Assembly: GCF_013205025.1 (NCBI RefSeq)
Contig: NZ_JABMLE010000001.1
Location: 62,001 to 126,000, forward strand
From: Rathayibacter sp. VKM Ac-2857
GTDB lineage: Bacteria > Actinomycetota > Actinomycetes > Actinomycetales > Microbacteriaceae
DNA: 64,000 bases
Direction: 5' to 3'
The translations under genes and the position numbers were made by a program. Below the pieces are notes generated by a model that saw nothing but the letters and a program-made list of their open reading frames with translations, was not told the origin of the DNA and searched no databases. Positions 18,525-28,083 of this stretch are shown piece by piece (positions within the stretch are counted from its first letter, which is position 1; each line of letters starts with the position of its first letter).

Positions 18525-21500
18525 TCAGCGGTAGCTCGGCGCGTCGGTCTCGGCCGGGCCGTAGAAGCGCCGCTCGAAGACCGCGCGAGCGCGACGGGTG
18601 GCACCGAGGTAGTCGTCCTCGAGCCGGGTCGCCGAGTCGGCGGGGTACTCCAGGAGGCGGGCCACGCCCTCCAGCTGGCGGCGGTCGCTCGGCAGCACGT
18701 CGCCGGTACGGTTCGTCCAGAGCGTCATCGCCGAGCGCACCCGGGAAGCGAAGATCCAGGCCGCGCGCAGCCGCTCGGCATCGGGCGTGGAGACCAGGCC
18801 CGCCTCTTCGGCGACCGCGAGCGCGGTCAGAGTCGACGTGGTCCGCAGTGCCGGGATCGTCCGGGCGTGCTGCAGCTGCAGCAGCTGCACCAGCCACTCC
18901 ACGTCGCTGAGCGAGCCGCGCCCGAGCTTGAGGTGCCGCTTCGGATCGGCGCCCTGCGGCAGCCGCTCGCTCTCGACGCGGGCCTTGATCCGCTTCACCT
19001 CGCGCGTGTCGCGGTCCGAGATCGCGGCCGGGTAGCGGACGCCGTCGGCCAGCTCCTCGAAGTCGGCGATCAGCGCCGCGTCGCCGGCGACCCCGCGAGC
19101 GCGCAGGAGGGCCTGCGCCTCCCAGGTGAGCGACCAGCGGGCGTAGTAGGCGCGGTACGAGTCGAGCGAGCGCACCAGCGGGCCGTTCTTGCCCTCCGGC
19201 CGCAGATCCGCGTCGAGGTCGAGCGGGAGGCGCGAGTCCTCGGTCAGCCGGACGAGCTCGGCGACCAGGAACTGCGCGTAGAGCTGCGCCTCGTGCGGGT
19301 CCGCCTCGCCGGGTCGCTGCACGTACATCACGTCGGCGTCGGAGCCGAAGCCCAGCTCGGCTCCCCCGTAGCGCCCCATGCCGATCACGGCGAACTGCGC
19401 GGCGGATCCGCGGCGGCCCGTGCTCGAGCGGCGGACGGCGGCGAGCACCCCGCCGAGGAGCGCGCTGATGATGTCGGAGAGGCTGGTCGCGATCTCCTCG
19501 ATCGTGCTGAGCCCGAGGACTCCGCCCATGGCGGTGCGGAGCACCTCTCGACGCCGCATGCCCCGCAGGGCCGTGGCGACGGCCTCCGGAGTGTCGTGCC
19601 GCGCGAGCACCGCGCGCACCTCCTCGGCCAGCCGATCGGCGCTGCGCGGCCGGAGGGCGTCGTCGTCCTCGAGCCAGGCCGCCGACTCCGGGATGCGGTC
19701 CAGCAGCTCGCCGACGAAGCGCGAGCCCGAGAGGACCGTCGTCAGGCGCTTCGCGGCCCCAGAGGAGTCGCGCAGCATCCGGAGGAACCAGGGCGTGCCG
19801 CCGAGCGTGTCGCTGAGGCGCCGGAAGGCGAGGAGTCCGTAGTCAGGATCCGCGCCGTCCGCGAACCACTGCAGCATGACGGGGACGAGGTGGCGCTGGA
19901 TGCTCGCTCGGCGCGAGACGCCCGAGGTCATCGCGGCGATGTGGCCGAGGGCCCCGCGGGCGTCCGCGAAGCCGATGGCGGCGAGGCGCGCCTCCGCCTG
20001 ACCGGTCGACAGCTCGATCCCGCCGTCGGGCAGCGCCGCGACCGCGGAGAGCAGCGGGCGGTAGAACAGCCGCTCGTGCAGTCCTCGCACGCGGTGCTTG
20101 ATCGAGTTCCAGACGACCAGGAGCTCCTCGGCGCTGCGGGCGAGACCGCTGGCCCGTGCCAGGGTCCGCAATTCGTGCTCGTCCCGCGGCATCAGGTGCG
20201 TGCGCCGGAGCCGTCGCAGCTGGAGCCGGTGCTCGAGCAGGCGCAGCGCCCGGTAGTCCTGCGCGAACTCCTCCGCCGCCGCGCGGCCGATGTAGCCGCG
20301 ATCGGCGAGGGCGCCCAGGGCGAGCAGGGTGCCCGGCATGTGGATCTCGTCGTCGGTCTGGCCGTGCACGAGCTGGAGCAGCTGGACGGTGAACTCGATG
20401 TCGCGCAGCCCGCCCGGGCCGAGCTTGATCTGGTAGTGGACGTCGTTCTGCGGGATGTTCTCGGTGACCCGCTCGCGCATCCGCTGCACCGACTCGACGA
20501 AGTTCTCCCGCGAGGCGCTCGACCAGACCTTCGGCGCCACGGCGTCCACGTAGGCGCGACCGAGCTCGAGGTCCCCAGCGAGCGGACGGGCCTTCAGCAG
20601 GGCCTGGAACTCCCAGCTCTTGGCCCAGCGGTCGTAGTAGGTGATGTGCGACTCGAGGGTCCGCACGAGCGCGCCCTGCTTGCCCTCCGGGCGCAGGTTC
20701 GGGTCGACCTCCCAGAGCTCCGGCTCGAGCGCGAGCGCGGAGGTGCCGCGCATCAGCAGGACGGCGAGCCGGGTCGCGATGTCGATCGCGCGCGCGTTCG
20801 AGAGGCTGCGCTCGGGGTCGCCCTCGGCGACGAAGATCACGTCGACGTCGCTGACGTAGTTGAGCTCGGAGGCGCCGGCCTTGCCCATGCCGATGACGGC
20901 GAAGCGCGTCGCCTCGACCTCCTCGCGGCTGAACCGGCCGGGGCCGGAGCCCGCGATCAGATCGGCGCGCGCGACGGCGAGAGACGCCTCCAGCGCGGCT
21001 CCGGCCAGATCGGCGAGGGTGCGCGCGACCCGGTCGACCGCCGCGACCGGATCCGCCTGACCGAGGTCGTGCACGACGACGCGGGTGAGCAGCCGGCGGT
21101 AGCGGACCCGCAGGGCGGTCCAGCCGTCCTCCTCGTGCAGCGCGGCGACGCCGTCGACGGCACCGACCGAGTCGAGCAGCTCCTGCTTCAGCTCGGCGCG
21201 GCCGGACAGGACCCGGACGGGATCCAGGAAGCCTGCCAGCTCATCGGGCCGGCGCTGCAGGAAGTCCGCGAGACCGGAGGAGGCACCCAGGACGAGCAGC
21301 AGGCGCGTGATCGCCGCGTCGTCCGCGAGGACGGCGTCCATCCGATCGCGATGGCTGCGCAGCAGATCGAGCAGCGCACCGAGCGCCGCGTCGGGATCGG
21401 CCACCCTCGCGAAGGCCGGGACGACCGACTCCAGCGAGCGGCCCGCGAGCTCCTCCGCCTCGGCGAGCCGCGCCCCGGTCTCGCCGAGGTCGGCGAAACC

Positions 21501-21539
21501 GAGGCGGGCGACCTCGCTCAGCGTGCGTTCGCGGGGCAT
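18525..21539 (-). CDS. glnE: glutamine synthetase adenylyltransferase / adenylyl-removing enzyme
   Basis: 1004-residue bifunctional enzyme that attaches AMP to the tyrosine of glutamine synthetase and removes it. Two nucleotidyltransferase domains are visible: GMGKAGASELNYVSDVDVIFVAEG in the N-terminal half (adenylyl-removing) and GMGRYGGAELGFGSDADVMYVQR in the C-terminal half (adenylylating), each followed by helical GlnD-PII uridylyltransferase-like regions. The length is typical of actinobacterial GlnE. It lies 11 bases downstream of glnA2 and is surely cotranscribed with it, while its target glnA1 is convergent. Confidence 0.96.
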   Translation of the reverse strand: MPRERTLSEVARLGFADLGETGARLAEAEELAGRSLESVVPAFARVADPDAALGALLDLLRSHRDRMDAVLADDAAITRLLLVLGASSGLADFLQRRPDELAGFLDPVRVLSGRAELKQELLDSVGAVDGVAALHEEDGWTALRVRYRRLLTRVVVHDLGQADPVAAVDRVARTLADLAGAALEASLAVARADLIAGSGPGRFSREEVEATRFAVIGMGKAGASELNYVSDVDVIFVAEGDPERSLSNARAIDIATRLAVLLMRGTSALALEPELWEVDPNLRPEGKQGALVRTLESHITYYDRWAKSWEFQALLKARPLAGDLELGRAYVDAVAPKVWSSASRENFVESVQRMRERVTENIPQNDVHYQIKLGPGGLRDIEFTVQLLQLVHGQTDDEIHMPGTLLALGALADRGYIGRAAAEEFAQDYRALRLLEHRLQLRRLRRTHLMPRDEHELRTLARASGLARSAEELLVVWNSIKHRVRGLHERLFYRPLLSAVAALPDGGIELSTGQAEARLAAIGFADARGALGHIAAMTSGVSRRASIQRHLVPVMLQWFADGADPDYGLLAFRRLSDTLGGTPWFLRMLRDSSGAAKRLTTVLSGSRFVGELLDRIPESAAWLEDDDALRPRSADRLAEEVRAVLARHDTPEAVATALRGMRRREVLRTAMGGVLGLSTIEEIATSLSDIISALLGGVLAAVRRSSTGRRGSAAQFAVIGMGRYGGAELGFGSDADVMYVQRPGEADPHEAQLYAQFLVAELVRLTEDSRLPLDLDADLRPEGKNGPLVRSLDSYRAYYARWSLTWEAQALLRARGVAGDAALIADFEELADGVRYPAAISDRDTREVKRIKARVESERLPQGADPKRHLKLGRGSLSDVEWLVQLLQLQHARTIPALRTTSTLTALAVAEEAGLVSTPDAERLRAAWIFASRVRSAMTLWTNRTGDVLPSDRRQLEGVARLLEYPADSATRLEDDYLGATRRARAVFERRFYGPAETDAPSYR

Positions 21540-21550
21540 GGCGCGAGGGG

Positions 21551-22891
21551 TCAGAGCATCTCGAGGTTGCTGCGCAGCTCGTACGGGGTGACCTGGGCCC
21601 GGTACTCGGCCCAGTCCTTCCGCTTGTTGAGCAGCACGAAGTTGAACACCTGCTCGCCGAGGGTCTCGGCGACGAGCTCCGACTCCTCCATCAGCGAGAT
21701 GGCCCGGTCGAGGCTCGCGGGCAGCGGGCTGTAGCCCAGGGCCCGGCGCTCGGCGTCCGAGAGCGTCCAGACGTTGTCCTCGGCCTCGGCGGGGAGCTCG
21801 TAGCCCTCCTCGATGCCCTTGAGCCCCGCGGCCAGCAGCAGCGAGTAGGCGAGGTAGGGGTTCGCGGCCGAGTCGAGCGCGCGGTACTCGATCCGCGAGG
21901 ACTGGCCCTTGTTGGGCTTGTAGAGCGGCACGCGCACCAGCGCGGAGCGGTTGTTGTGGCCCCAGGACACGTAGCTGGGCGCCTCGTCGCCGCCCCAGAG
22001 CCGCTTGTACGAGTTGACGAACTGGTTCGTCACCGCGGTGATCTCGGGGGCGTGCTTGAGCAGTCCGGCGATGAACTGGCGGCCGAGCTTGGACAGCTGG
22101 TACTGCGCGCCCTGCTCATAGAACACGTTCATGTCGCCCTCGAAGAGCGAGAGGTGCGTGTGCATGCCCGAACCGGGGTGGCCGGAGAGCGGCTTGGGCA
22201 TGAATGTAGCGTAGACGCCCTGCTCGATCGCCACCTCCTTGATGACCGTGCGGAAGGTCATGATGTTGTCGGCGGTGGTGAGCGCGTCCGCGTAGCGGAG
22301 GTCGATCTCGTTCTGACCGGGGCCCGCCTCGTGGTGGCTGAACTCGACCGAGATGCCGAGGTCCTCGAGCATCCGGACCGAGCGGCGGCGGAAGTCGTGC
22401 GCCGTGCCGCCGGGGACGTTGTCGAAGTAGCCGGCGGAGTCGACGGGCTCGGGCCCCTCGGCGCCGAACGTCGACGACTTCAGCAGGTAGAACTCGATCT
22501 CGGGGTGCGTGTAGAACGTGAACCCGCGCTCGGCCGCCTTCGCCAGCGTGCGCTTGAGCACGTTCCGCGGGTCGGCGACGGCGGGCTGGCCGTCGGGCGT
22601 GGTGATGTCGCAGAACATCCGCGCCGTCGGGTCGATCTCGCCGCGCCACGGCAGGATCTGGAAGGTCGACGGGTCCGGGTGCGCCAGGACGTCGGCCTCG
22701 TAGGAGCGGGTCAGCCCCTCGATCGCGGAGCCGTCGAAGCCGAGACCCTCGGCGAACGCCCCCTCGACCTCGGCCGGCGCGATCGCGACCGACTTGAGCG
22801 TGCCGACGACGTCCGTGAACCAGAGGCGAACGAATTTGATCCCTCGCTCTTCAATGGTGCGAAGAACGAAGTCCCGTTGCTTGTCCATCAA
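21551..22891 (-). CDS. glnA2: glutamine synthetase-like protein GlnA2
   Basis: 446-residue type I glutamine synthetase paralogue. Core motifs are present ([63 protein letters not shown]). The adenylylation loop reads [23 protein letters not shown], with no tyrosine at the position used in GlnA1, so GlnE should not modify it. In Mycobacterium and Streptomyces glnA2 also sits beside glnE, and some such paralogues are gamma-glutamylpolyamine synthetases rather than ammonia-assimilating enzymes. A leader of about 35 bases with AGGAAGGG precedes the ATG. Confidence 0.92.
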   Translation of the reverse strand: MMDKQRDFVLRTIEERGIKFVRLWFTDVVGTLKSVAIAPAEVEGAFAEGLGFDGSAIEGLTRSYEADVLAHPDPSTFQILPWRGEIDPTARMFCDITTPDGQPAVADPRNVLKRTLAKAAERGFTFYTHPEIEFYLLKSSTFGAEGPEPVDSAGYFDNVPGGTAHDFRRRSVRMLEDLGISVEFSHHEAGPGQNEIDLRYADALTTADNIMTFRTVIKEVAIEQGVYATFMPKPLSGHPGSGMHTHLSLFEGDMNVFYEQGAQYQLSKLGRQFIAGLLKHAPEITAVTNQFVNSYKRLWGGDEAPSYVSWGHNNRSALVRVPLYKPNKGQSSRIEYRALDSAANPYLAYSLLLAAGLKGIEEGYELPAEAEDNVWTLSDAERRALGYSPLPASLDRAISLMEESELVAETLGEQVFNFVLLNKRKDWAEYRAQVTPYELRSNLEML

Positions 22892-22995
22892 GGCCCTTCC
22901 TGTTTCGGTCCCAGGCTAGTGGCTCCGCCCCTCCCTCGCTGGGCGCCCGGCCGTTCCCCGCGGACCCGCGACAGGGCGCGGATAGACTCGTCCGC

Positions 22996-23808
22996 ATGTC
23001 AGCGCAGCCCGTGAAACGCGTGAGAACCCGCCACTTCCAGACCGCGAAGGACTCGGGGGTGCGGATCACCGGACTCACCAGCTACGACGTGCTCACCGCC
23101 CGCATCTTCGACCAGGCGGGCATCGACTTCCTGCTCGTGGGCGACTCGGCCGGCAACACGGTGCTCGGCTACGACACGACCCTGCCCGTGACCGTCGACG
23201 AGCTGATCCCGCTGGCCCGCGCCGTCGCGGGCGCCGTCGAGCGCGCGTTCGTCGTCGCCGACCTGCCCTTCGGCTCCTACGAGTCGGGCGCGGACGACGC
23301 GCTGCACACCGCGTTCCGCTTCATGAAGGAGACCCACGCGCACGCCGTGAAGCTCGAGGGCGGCGTCCGCTCCGCCGAGCAGATCCGGCGGATCGTCGAG
23401 GCCGGCATTCCGGTGATGGCGCACATCGGCTTCACACCGCAGAGCGAGCACGGCCTCGGCGGGCACATGATCCAGGGGCGCGGCGAGGGGATCGAGCAGC
23501 TGCTCGCCGACGCCCGCGCGGTCCAGGAGGCCGGCGCGTTCGCCGTCGTCCTCGAGATGGTGCCGAGCGAGGCCGCTCGCCGGGTCACCGAGGAGCTCAG
23601 CATCCCCACGATCGGCGTCGGCGCCGGACCGCACGTGGACGGTCAGCTGCTCGTCTGGACCGACTTCGCCGGGCTCACGACAGGCCGGGTGCCGCGCTTC
23701 GTGAAGCAGTACGCCGATCTCCGGGGCGTCCTCACCGGGGCGGTCACCGCGTTCCGCGAGGACGTCGAGGCCGGCGCGTACCCGGGGGCCGAGCACAGCT
23801 ACGAGTAG
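22996..23808 (+). CDS. panB: 3-methyl-2-oxobutanoate hydroxymethyltransferase
   Basis: 270-residue PanB, the first committed enzyme of pantothenate synthesis, adding a hydroxymethyl group from methylene-tetrahydrofolate to 2-oxoisovalerate. Family motifs are clear: [56 protein letters not shown] and the C-terminal [15 protein letters not shown]-like block. The -10 TAGACT (22983-22988) ends seven bases before the ATG with no ribosome binding site, indicating a leaderless message. No panC or panD is nearby. Confidence 0.96.
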   Translation: MSAQPVKRVRTRHFQTAKDSGVRITGLTSYDVLTARIFDQAGIDFLLVGDSAGNTVLGYDTTLPVTVDELIPLARAVAGAVERAFVVADLPFGSYESGADDALHTAFRFMKETHAHAVKLEGGVRSAEQIRRIVEAGIPVMAHIGFTPQSEHGLGGHMIQGRGEGIEQLLADARAVQEAGAFAVVLEMVPSEAARRVTEELSIPTIGVGAGPHVDGQLLVWTDFAGLTTGRVPRFVKQYADLRGVLTGAVTAFREDVEAGAYPGAEHSYE

Positions 23809-23851
23809 CGGCCGGCCGAGCCGGGTCGGCGCCGAGGATCAGCTTGAGGGG

Positions 23852-24037
23852 TCAGCGGTCCTCCGCGTCCTCCTCGTCCCAGCGGCGGGTGTTCTCGCGC
23901 ATCTTCTCGAGAGCGTGGGAGGCCTCCTCGCGGGACGAGTACGGGCCCGCGCGATCGACGGACGGGGACTGGAAGCCCTGCTCCACCGCGCCGGACTTGA
24001 GGTTGTACCACCAGGAGTTCGCATCACCGTCAGACAT
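23852..24037 (-). CDS. small SPOR-like conserved protein
   Basis: 61-residue protein: MSDGDANSWWYNLKSGAVEQG, then a PYSSREEASHALEKMRENTRRWDEED helix. It resembles the short actinobacterial proteins annotated as SPOR-domain-containing, which carry the stretch WWYNLKTGxVE. Function unknown. It converges on panB and is divergent from ppgK. A -10 TAGGAT (24044-24049, minus strand) ends six bases before the ATG, fitting leaderless transcription. Confidence 0.8.
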   Translation of the reverse strand: MSDGDANSWWYNLKSGAVEQGFQSPSVDRAGPYSSREEASHALEKMRENTRRWDEEDAEDR

Positions 24038-24102
24038 GCGGCGATCCTACGCCGGGGCCGGTCGCCGGTCGCTCCCCCTCCGGCCTCGCTAGCATGGCCG
24101 GT

Positions 24103-24867
24103 ATGACTGCTGCTGCGACCGCGATCGGTATCGACATCGGAGGGACCGGCATCAAGGGGGCGTACGTCGACCTCGGCGAGGGCGCCCTCCTCAGCGACCG
24201 GATGAAGGTTGCCACTCCCGAGGGCGGACGACCGAAGGACATCGTCGCCACGGTGCAGCAGATCCTGGGCATGCTCCCGGACGCGCCGGCCGACACTCCG
24301 GTGGGAATCTGCTTCCCGGCCGCCGTCGTGCACGGCCGCACCATGTCCGCGGCGAACGTCTCGGACGAGTGGATCGGTCTCGAGGCCGAGAAGCTGTTCG
24401 AGGACGCCATCGGCCGCGACATCTTCTTCGTGAACGACGCCGACGCCGCCGGCTACGCCGAGTCGCGCTTCGGCGCGGCGAAGGACAAGAAGGGCCTGGT
24501 CCTGATGACCACGCTCGGCACCGGCATCGGCACCGCCCAGATCTACGACGGCGTCCTCATCCCCAACGCCGAGCTCGGCCACCTCGAGATCCACGGCGGC
24601 GACTACGAGAAGAAGGCGTCCTTCGCCGCGAAGGAGCGGGACGACCTGGACTACAAGCACTGGGCCAAGCGCCTGCAGCGCTACTACTCCCACCTCGAGG
24701 CCCTCCTCTGGCCGGACCTGATCATCGTCGGCGGCGGCATCTCGAAGCACCACGAGGAGTTCCTGCCCCTGCTCGACCTGCGCACGCCCATCGTCCCGGC
24801 GGCGCTGCGCAACAACGCGGGCATCCTCGGCGCCGCGGCCCTCGCGGGCGGCGGCGTGCGCCGCTGA
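24103..24867 (+). CDS. ppgK: polyphosphate glucokinase
   Basis: 254-residue ROK-family kinase that phosphorylates glucose using polyphosphate (and often ATP). The phosphate-1 motif is AIGIDIGGTGIKGAYVD, the sugar-binding NDADAAGYAESRFGA is near residue 110, and the second glycine-rich motif TTLGTGIGTA follows. The start chosen is the second ATG, because the -10 box TAGCAT (24090-24095) ends seven bases before it; an in-frame ATG at 24094 overlaps that box and would add three residues. Repeats fill the downstream gap. Confidence 0.92.
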   Translation: MTAAATAIGIDIGGTGIKGAYVDLGEGALLSDRMKVATPEGGRPKDIVATVQQILGMLPDAPADTPVGICFPAAVVHGRTMSAANVSDEWIGLEAEKLFEDAIGRDIFFVNDADAAGYAESRFGAAKDKKGLVLMTTLGTGIGTAQIYDGVLIPNAELGHLEIHGGDYEKKASFAAKERDDLDYKHWAKRLQRYYSHLEALLWPDLIIVGGGISKHHEEFLPLLDLRTPIVPAALRNNAGILGAAALAGGGVRR

Positions 24868-24881
24868 GGCGGCGCCCTCCT

Positions 24882-25033
24882 CCGCGGCGGTCCCCGCCCA
24901 CCGAGGCGCCGTCGCGGCGTACCCTCCGCGGCGGTCCCCGCCCGCCGAGGCGCTGTCGGCCTCGACACGTGGACGCGTTCCGCAGAGCGTCTCGCCGTCG
25001 GCTACGACGAGACGCTGGCACGCGTTCCGCCGA
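24882..25033 (-). repeat. second intergenic hairpin repeat family, copy a
   Basis: Read on the minus strand, this begins GGAACGC-GTGCCA-GCGTCTC, continues through GACGCTCTGCGGAACGC and GAGGCCGACAGCGC, and ends GGCGGGCGGGGACCGCCGCG. The same order of blocks is seen in copies at 25853 and 41105. The last block is partly duplicated here (24882-24925 and 24926-24970). It directly follows ppgK. Confidence 0.65.
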
Positions 25034-25110
25034 TCAGCCTCGCTGCGCGAGAGCGGTCTGCAGGGCCCGCGTCCCTGACGCCCGCCCCCTTCGCGGTCGG
25101 GTGCCCCCCT

Positions 25111-25804
25111 CTTGCTGGTCGAGTAGCCGCGCAGCGGCGTATCGAGACCCACATCACCGAACGGCAGCCTCACGCCCGCGTCCAGCAGGGCCGGATCTCG
25201 ATACGCCCCCTCCGAGGGCTACTCGATCAGCATGGACACAGCTCCCCTCCTGCACGACGGATGTGGCGCCCCGCCTTAGCGGACGGGCCAGCCTCCCTCT
25301 TGCTGGTCGAGTAGCCGCGCAGCGGCGTATCGAGACCCACGCCACCGAACGGCGGCCCCGAGCCAGCGTCCAACAGGGCCGGATCTCGATACGCCCCCTC
25401 CGAGGGCTACTCGATCAGCATGGATGCGCACCCCTCCTGCACGACTGACGTGGCGCCCCTCCTGCACGGACGGGTCCGCCCACCTCTTGCTGGTCGAGTA
25501 GCCGCGCAGCGGCGTATCGAGACCCACGCCACCGAACGGCAGCCTCACGCCCGCGTCCAGCAGGGCCGGATCTCGATACGCCCCCTCCGAGGGCTACTCG
25601 ATCAGCATGGACACAGCTCCCCTCCTGCACGACGGATGTGGCGCCCCGCCTTAGCGGACGGGCCAGCCTCCCTCTTGCTGGTCGAGTAGCCGCGCAGCGG
25701 CGTATCGAGACCCACGCCACCGAACGGCGGCCCCGAGCCAGCGTCCAACAGGGCCGGATCTCGATACGCCCCCTCCGAGGGCTACTCGATCAGCATGGAT
25801 GCGA
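25111..25804. repeat. REP-like repeats, locus 2: tandem duplication of a 375-bp double unit
   Basis: Four ~188-bp units begin at 25111, 25299, 25486 and 25674 (steps of 188, 187, 188). Each holds a left hairpin (GGTC...GACC outer arms, inner GCCGC-GCA-GCGGC) and, about 50 bases on, an inverted right hairpin with GATC/GATC arms. Units 1 and 3 share the same spacer text, as do units 2 and 4, so a two-unit block was duplicated with a 375-bp period. It sits between convergent ppgK and rnpB. Open frames across it are by-products of the repeats. Confidence 0.9.
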
Positions 25805-25852
25805 GGACGGCGCTCTACAGGAGCGTGCGGAAGCAGGGCCGAGGCGAGCCGG

Positions 25853-25960
25853 GGAAACGCGTGCCAGCGTTTCTCCGGAGCCGGACGCAGGGCGCTCCGC
25901 GGAACGCGACCACGCACCCAGGCCGACCGCGGCGCGGCGGGCGGGGACCGCCGCGCAAGA
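25853..25960 (+). repeat. second intergenic hairpin repeat family, copy b
   Basis: The start forms GAAACGC-GTGCCA-GCGTTTC, a 7-bp stem with a six-base loop. Then come GGGCGCTCCGCGGAACGC, GGCCGACCGCGGCGCGGCGG and GACCGCCGCGCAAGACGGGCACCG. The blocks and their order match the copy at 41105 closely. It lies just before the rnpB terminator. Confidence 0.65.
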
Positions 25961-25972
25961 CGGGCACCGCCG

Positions 25973-26001
25973 AAAAAGGCCCCGCAGAGCGGGGCCTTTT
26001 T
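25973..26001 (-). terminator. rnpB terminator
   Basis: GGCCCCGC (25978-25985) pairs with GCGGGGCC (25989-25996), flanked by five A and five T. It is a canonical rho-independent terminator that works in both directions and lies directly after the 3' end of the RNase P RNA. Confidence 0.9.
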
Positions 26002-26010
26002 AGGCGAAGG

Positions 26011-26387
26011 GGTCGGCTATTACGCCGGGTTCTGTTCACGCCGCGCCTCTCGGCGGGCGCTGGACGGCCATCTCTCTCGGGGGCACGTCACCGTGACCCT
26101 CCAGCGGTCTACCCGAGGACCCGACGAGCAGCCGCATCGTCCTCTGTCTGACCTTGCTCCGGGCGAGGTTTACCGAGCGGACCGGATCACTCCGGCCCCT
26201 GGTGGTCTCTTACACCACCGTTTCACCCTTACCGCGGGCCGGAGCCTGCGGCGGTCTGTTCTCTGTGGCACTGTCTCGCGGGTCGCCCCGGGTGGGTGTT
26301 ACCCACCGCCCTGCTCTGCGGAGCCCGGACGTTCCTCGGCGCCGGGGCTCTCACCCCGGCGACGCGACCGTCTTGCCGGCCCGTTCG
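26011..26387 (-). ncRNA. rnpB: RNase P RNA, class A
   Basis: Catalytic RNA of ribonuclease P, which trims the 5' ends of pre-tRNAs. Universally conserved elements are readable on the minus strand: GAGGAACGTCCGGGCTCC (26320-26337) near the 5' side, the following GCAGAGCAGGGCGGTGGGTAAC region, and the 3' block ACAGAACCCGGCGTAATAGC (26016-26035). The ends pair as helix P1 (GGCCGGC with GCCGACC). A -10 box TACACT (26395-26400) places the transcription start near 26387. The ends are approximate to a few bases. Confidence 0.95.
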
Positions 26388-26409
26388 CGGCTCCAGTGTA
26401 CGGCGCGGC

Positions 26410-27147
26410 TCAGGCGAGCGTCGACTCGTCGCCGCGGACGAGGATGCAGCCGCTGTCGGGGCAGAGCACGACCTCGTCGGGCGCGGTGGTGCGGATCCAG
26501 GCGAGGTCGGACTCGGTGAGGGCGACGCCGCTCCCCTCCGACACCTTGCCGCGCAGGAGCGCCGCGCCGACGCCGTAGCGGGCGCGCTGCTTCTCGTAGA
26601 GTTCGACGAGGTCCGCCGGGATCTTCTCGACGAGCGAGGCACGGTCGCGGGCGAGCGCCTCCTGCTTGCCGGCGAGCTTCTCGGCCTGGGCGTCGCGCTC
26701 CTCGGCGAGGGTCGCGATGCCGGCGACGACCTCGTCGCGCTCGGCCTGGGCGGCGGCGACCTCGGCCTCGATGCCCTCGATCCGCTCCATCAGCGTCAGC
26801 TCGATGTCCTCGAGGTCGCCACGGCGCTTGACCAGCGAGGTGATCTCGCCCTCGAGCGCGGCGATGTCCTTCGCGGACGACGCGGTCTGCAGCCGGTCGC
26901 GGTCGCGGGCGAGGCGCTTGTCGACGACCTCGACGTCGGACTCGATGCGGCCGAGCTCGGTGCGGGCGTCCTCCAGGCGGCCGTTGCGCTCCGCGAGGGT
27001 GCGACGGGTCTCGTTGTCGCGGGTCTGCATCGCCTTGATCGCCGCGATCTGCGGCAGGGTGGCGACGGCGTGACGGAGCTGGTTGCCCCTCGTGTCGAGA
27101 CTCTGCAGAGTCAGGAGCTCTCGCTGGTCGGCGGGGCTGGCAATCAC
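26410..27147 (-). CDS. coiled-coil protein with C-terminal zinc-ribbon remnant
   Basis: 245-residue protein, most of it a long alpha-helical coiled coil (residues about 30-175, rich in Glu/Arg/Ala heptads such as RRTLAERNGRLEDARTELGRIESDVEVVDKR split over several turns). It ends in VVLCPDSGCILVRG, a reduced form of the C4 zinc ribbon found in this actinobacterial/bacterial family. The family commonly lies next to a NIF3 gene, as here; its function is unknown. The GTG start is preceded by GAGGA. The 3' end is close to the rnpB promoter. Confidence 0.85.
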   Translation of the reverse strand: MIASPADQRELLTLQSLDTRGNQLRHAVATLPQIAAIKAMQTRDNETRRTLAERNGRLEDARTELGRIESDVEVVDKRLARDRDRLQTASSAKDIAALEGEITSLVKRRGDLEDIELTLMERIEGIEAEVAAAQAERDEVVAGIATLAEERDAQAEKLAGKQEALARDRASLVEKIPADLVELYEKQRARYGVGAALLRGKVSEGSGVALTESDLAWIRTTAPDEVVLCPDSGCILVRGDESTLA

Positions 27148-27214
27148 GTCGCGGTCCTCGTTCCCGGCACGGAGGGTGGGCGTGCCGGCTCCATTCTCGC
27201 GCGCCCGCGGAGCG

Positions 27215-28030
27215 TCAGTGGACGATGGCGAAATCCCAGGGGTCGGTGCGGGTCTCGCTGACGTCGACGACGACCCCCGGCAGCGCGGTACGCAGGGCCT
27301 CGGCGGCGACGTCGAGCCAGAGCCACTCGCTCGCCCAGTGCGAGACGTCGAGAAGCGCCGGTCCGGTGCCGTGGCGGGCCTTCTCGCGCGCCTCCGACGC
27401 CGGGTGGTGCCGGAGGTCGGCCGTGATGTAGACGTCGCTCGTGCGGACCGCAGGGCTGTCGAGGAGGGAGTCCCCCGCTCCGCCGCAGAGCGAGACCCGG
27501 CGCACGGGCGCCTCGTAGTCGCCGGCGGCGCGCACTCCCCCGGCGGTGGCGGGCAGCAGCTCGGCGACGGCGCGGGCCAGGCGGCCGAGCGTGACCTCCT
27601 CGGCGAGGTCGCCGACGCGGCCGAGGCCGACCGACGGGTCCTCACCCGGGACGAGGGGCGTCGTACCGGTGAGGCCGAGCCGGGTCGCGATGACGTCGGA
27701 GACCCCGTCCGCGACGATGTCCGCGTTGGTGTGCGCGGAGACGAGCGCGCAGCCGTGCCGGATCAGCTCGGCGAGCAGGCGGCCCTTGTAGCCGTCCTCC
27801 GCGATCGAGGTGACCCCGCGGAGGAGGAGCGGGTGGTGGGCCAGGAGGAGCTGGTAGCCGCCGTCGACGGCCTCGGAGACGGTGTCGGCGACGACGTCGA
27901 CCGTGAGGAGGATCCGCTCGATCTGCGCGGCCGGGTCACCGGTGACGAGACCGGGGGCGTCCCAGTCCTCGGCGGCACCCTCGGGCCAGAGACGGTCGAT
28001 GACGGCGTGGACGTCGCGCAGCGTGGGCAT
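27215..28030 (-). CDS. NIF3-like dinuclear metal-centre protein
   Basis: 271-residue protein of the NIF3/YbgI/DUF34 family, toroidal hexamers with two metal ions and, in some members, GTP cyclohydrolase-like activity. Metal-binding motifs are visible: LLLAHHPLLLRG (two His), SAHTNADI (His-Thr-Asn-Asp) and the C-terminal DVSHWASEW. The usual central insertion of longer homologues is missing. TACCCT (28037-28042, minus strand) is spaced six bases from the ATG and GGAGCC overlaps this gap, so leaderless or weakly led translation are both possible. The zinc-ribbon protein follows in the same direction. Confidence 0.9.
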   Translation of the reverse strand: MPTLRDVHAVIDRLWPEGAAEDWDAPGLVTGDPAAQIERILLTVDVVADTVSEAVDGGYQLLLAHHPLLLRGVTSIAEDGYKGRLLAELIRHGCALVSAHTNADIVADGVSDVIATRLGLTGTTPLVPGEDPSVGLGRVGDLAEEVTLGRLARAVAELLPATAGGVRAAGDYEAPVRRVSLCGGAGDSLLDSPAVRTSDVYITADLRHHPASEAREKARHGTGPALLDVSHWASEWLWLDVAAEALRTALPGVVVDVSETRTDPWDFAIVH

Positions 28031-28083
28031 GGCTCCAGGGTAGGGCCGCCGCTCCCCCGCCGGAGCGCGCCTCAGTGCGCGTC

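Noticed and set aside
24369-25448. Open frames running from ppgK into the repeats
   Set aside because: They read the repeats out of frame with ppgK; the periodic peptide text comes from the DNA repeats.
25111-25804. Possible CRISPR array
   Set aside because: Repeat units are themselves inverted pairs with ~188-bp period, the spacers repeat, and no cas genes are near.
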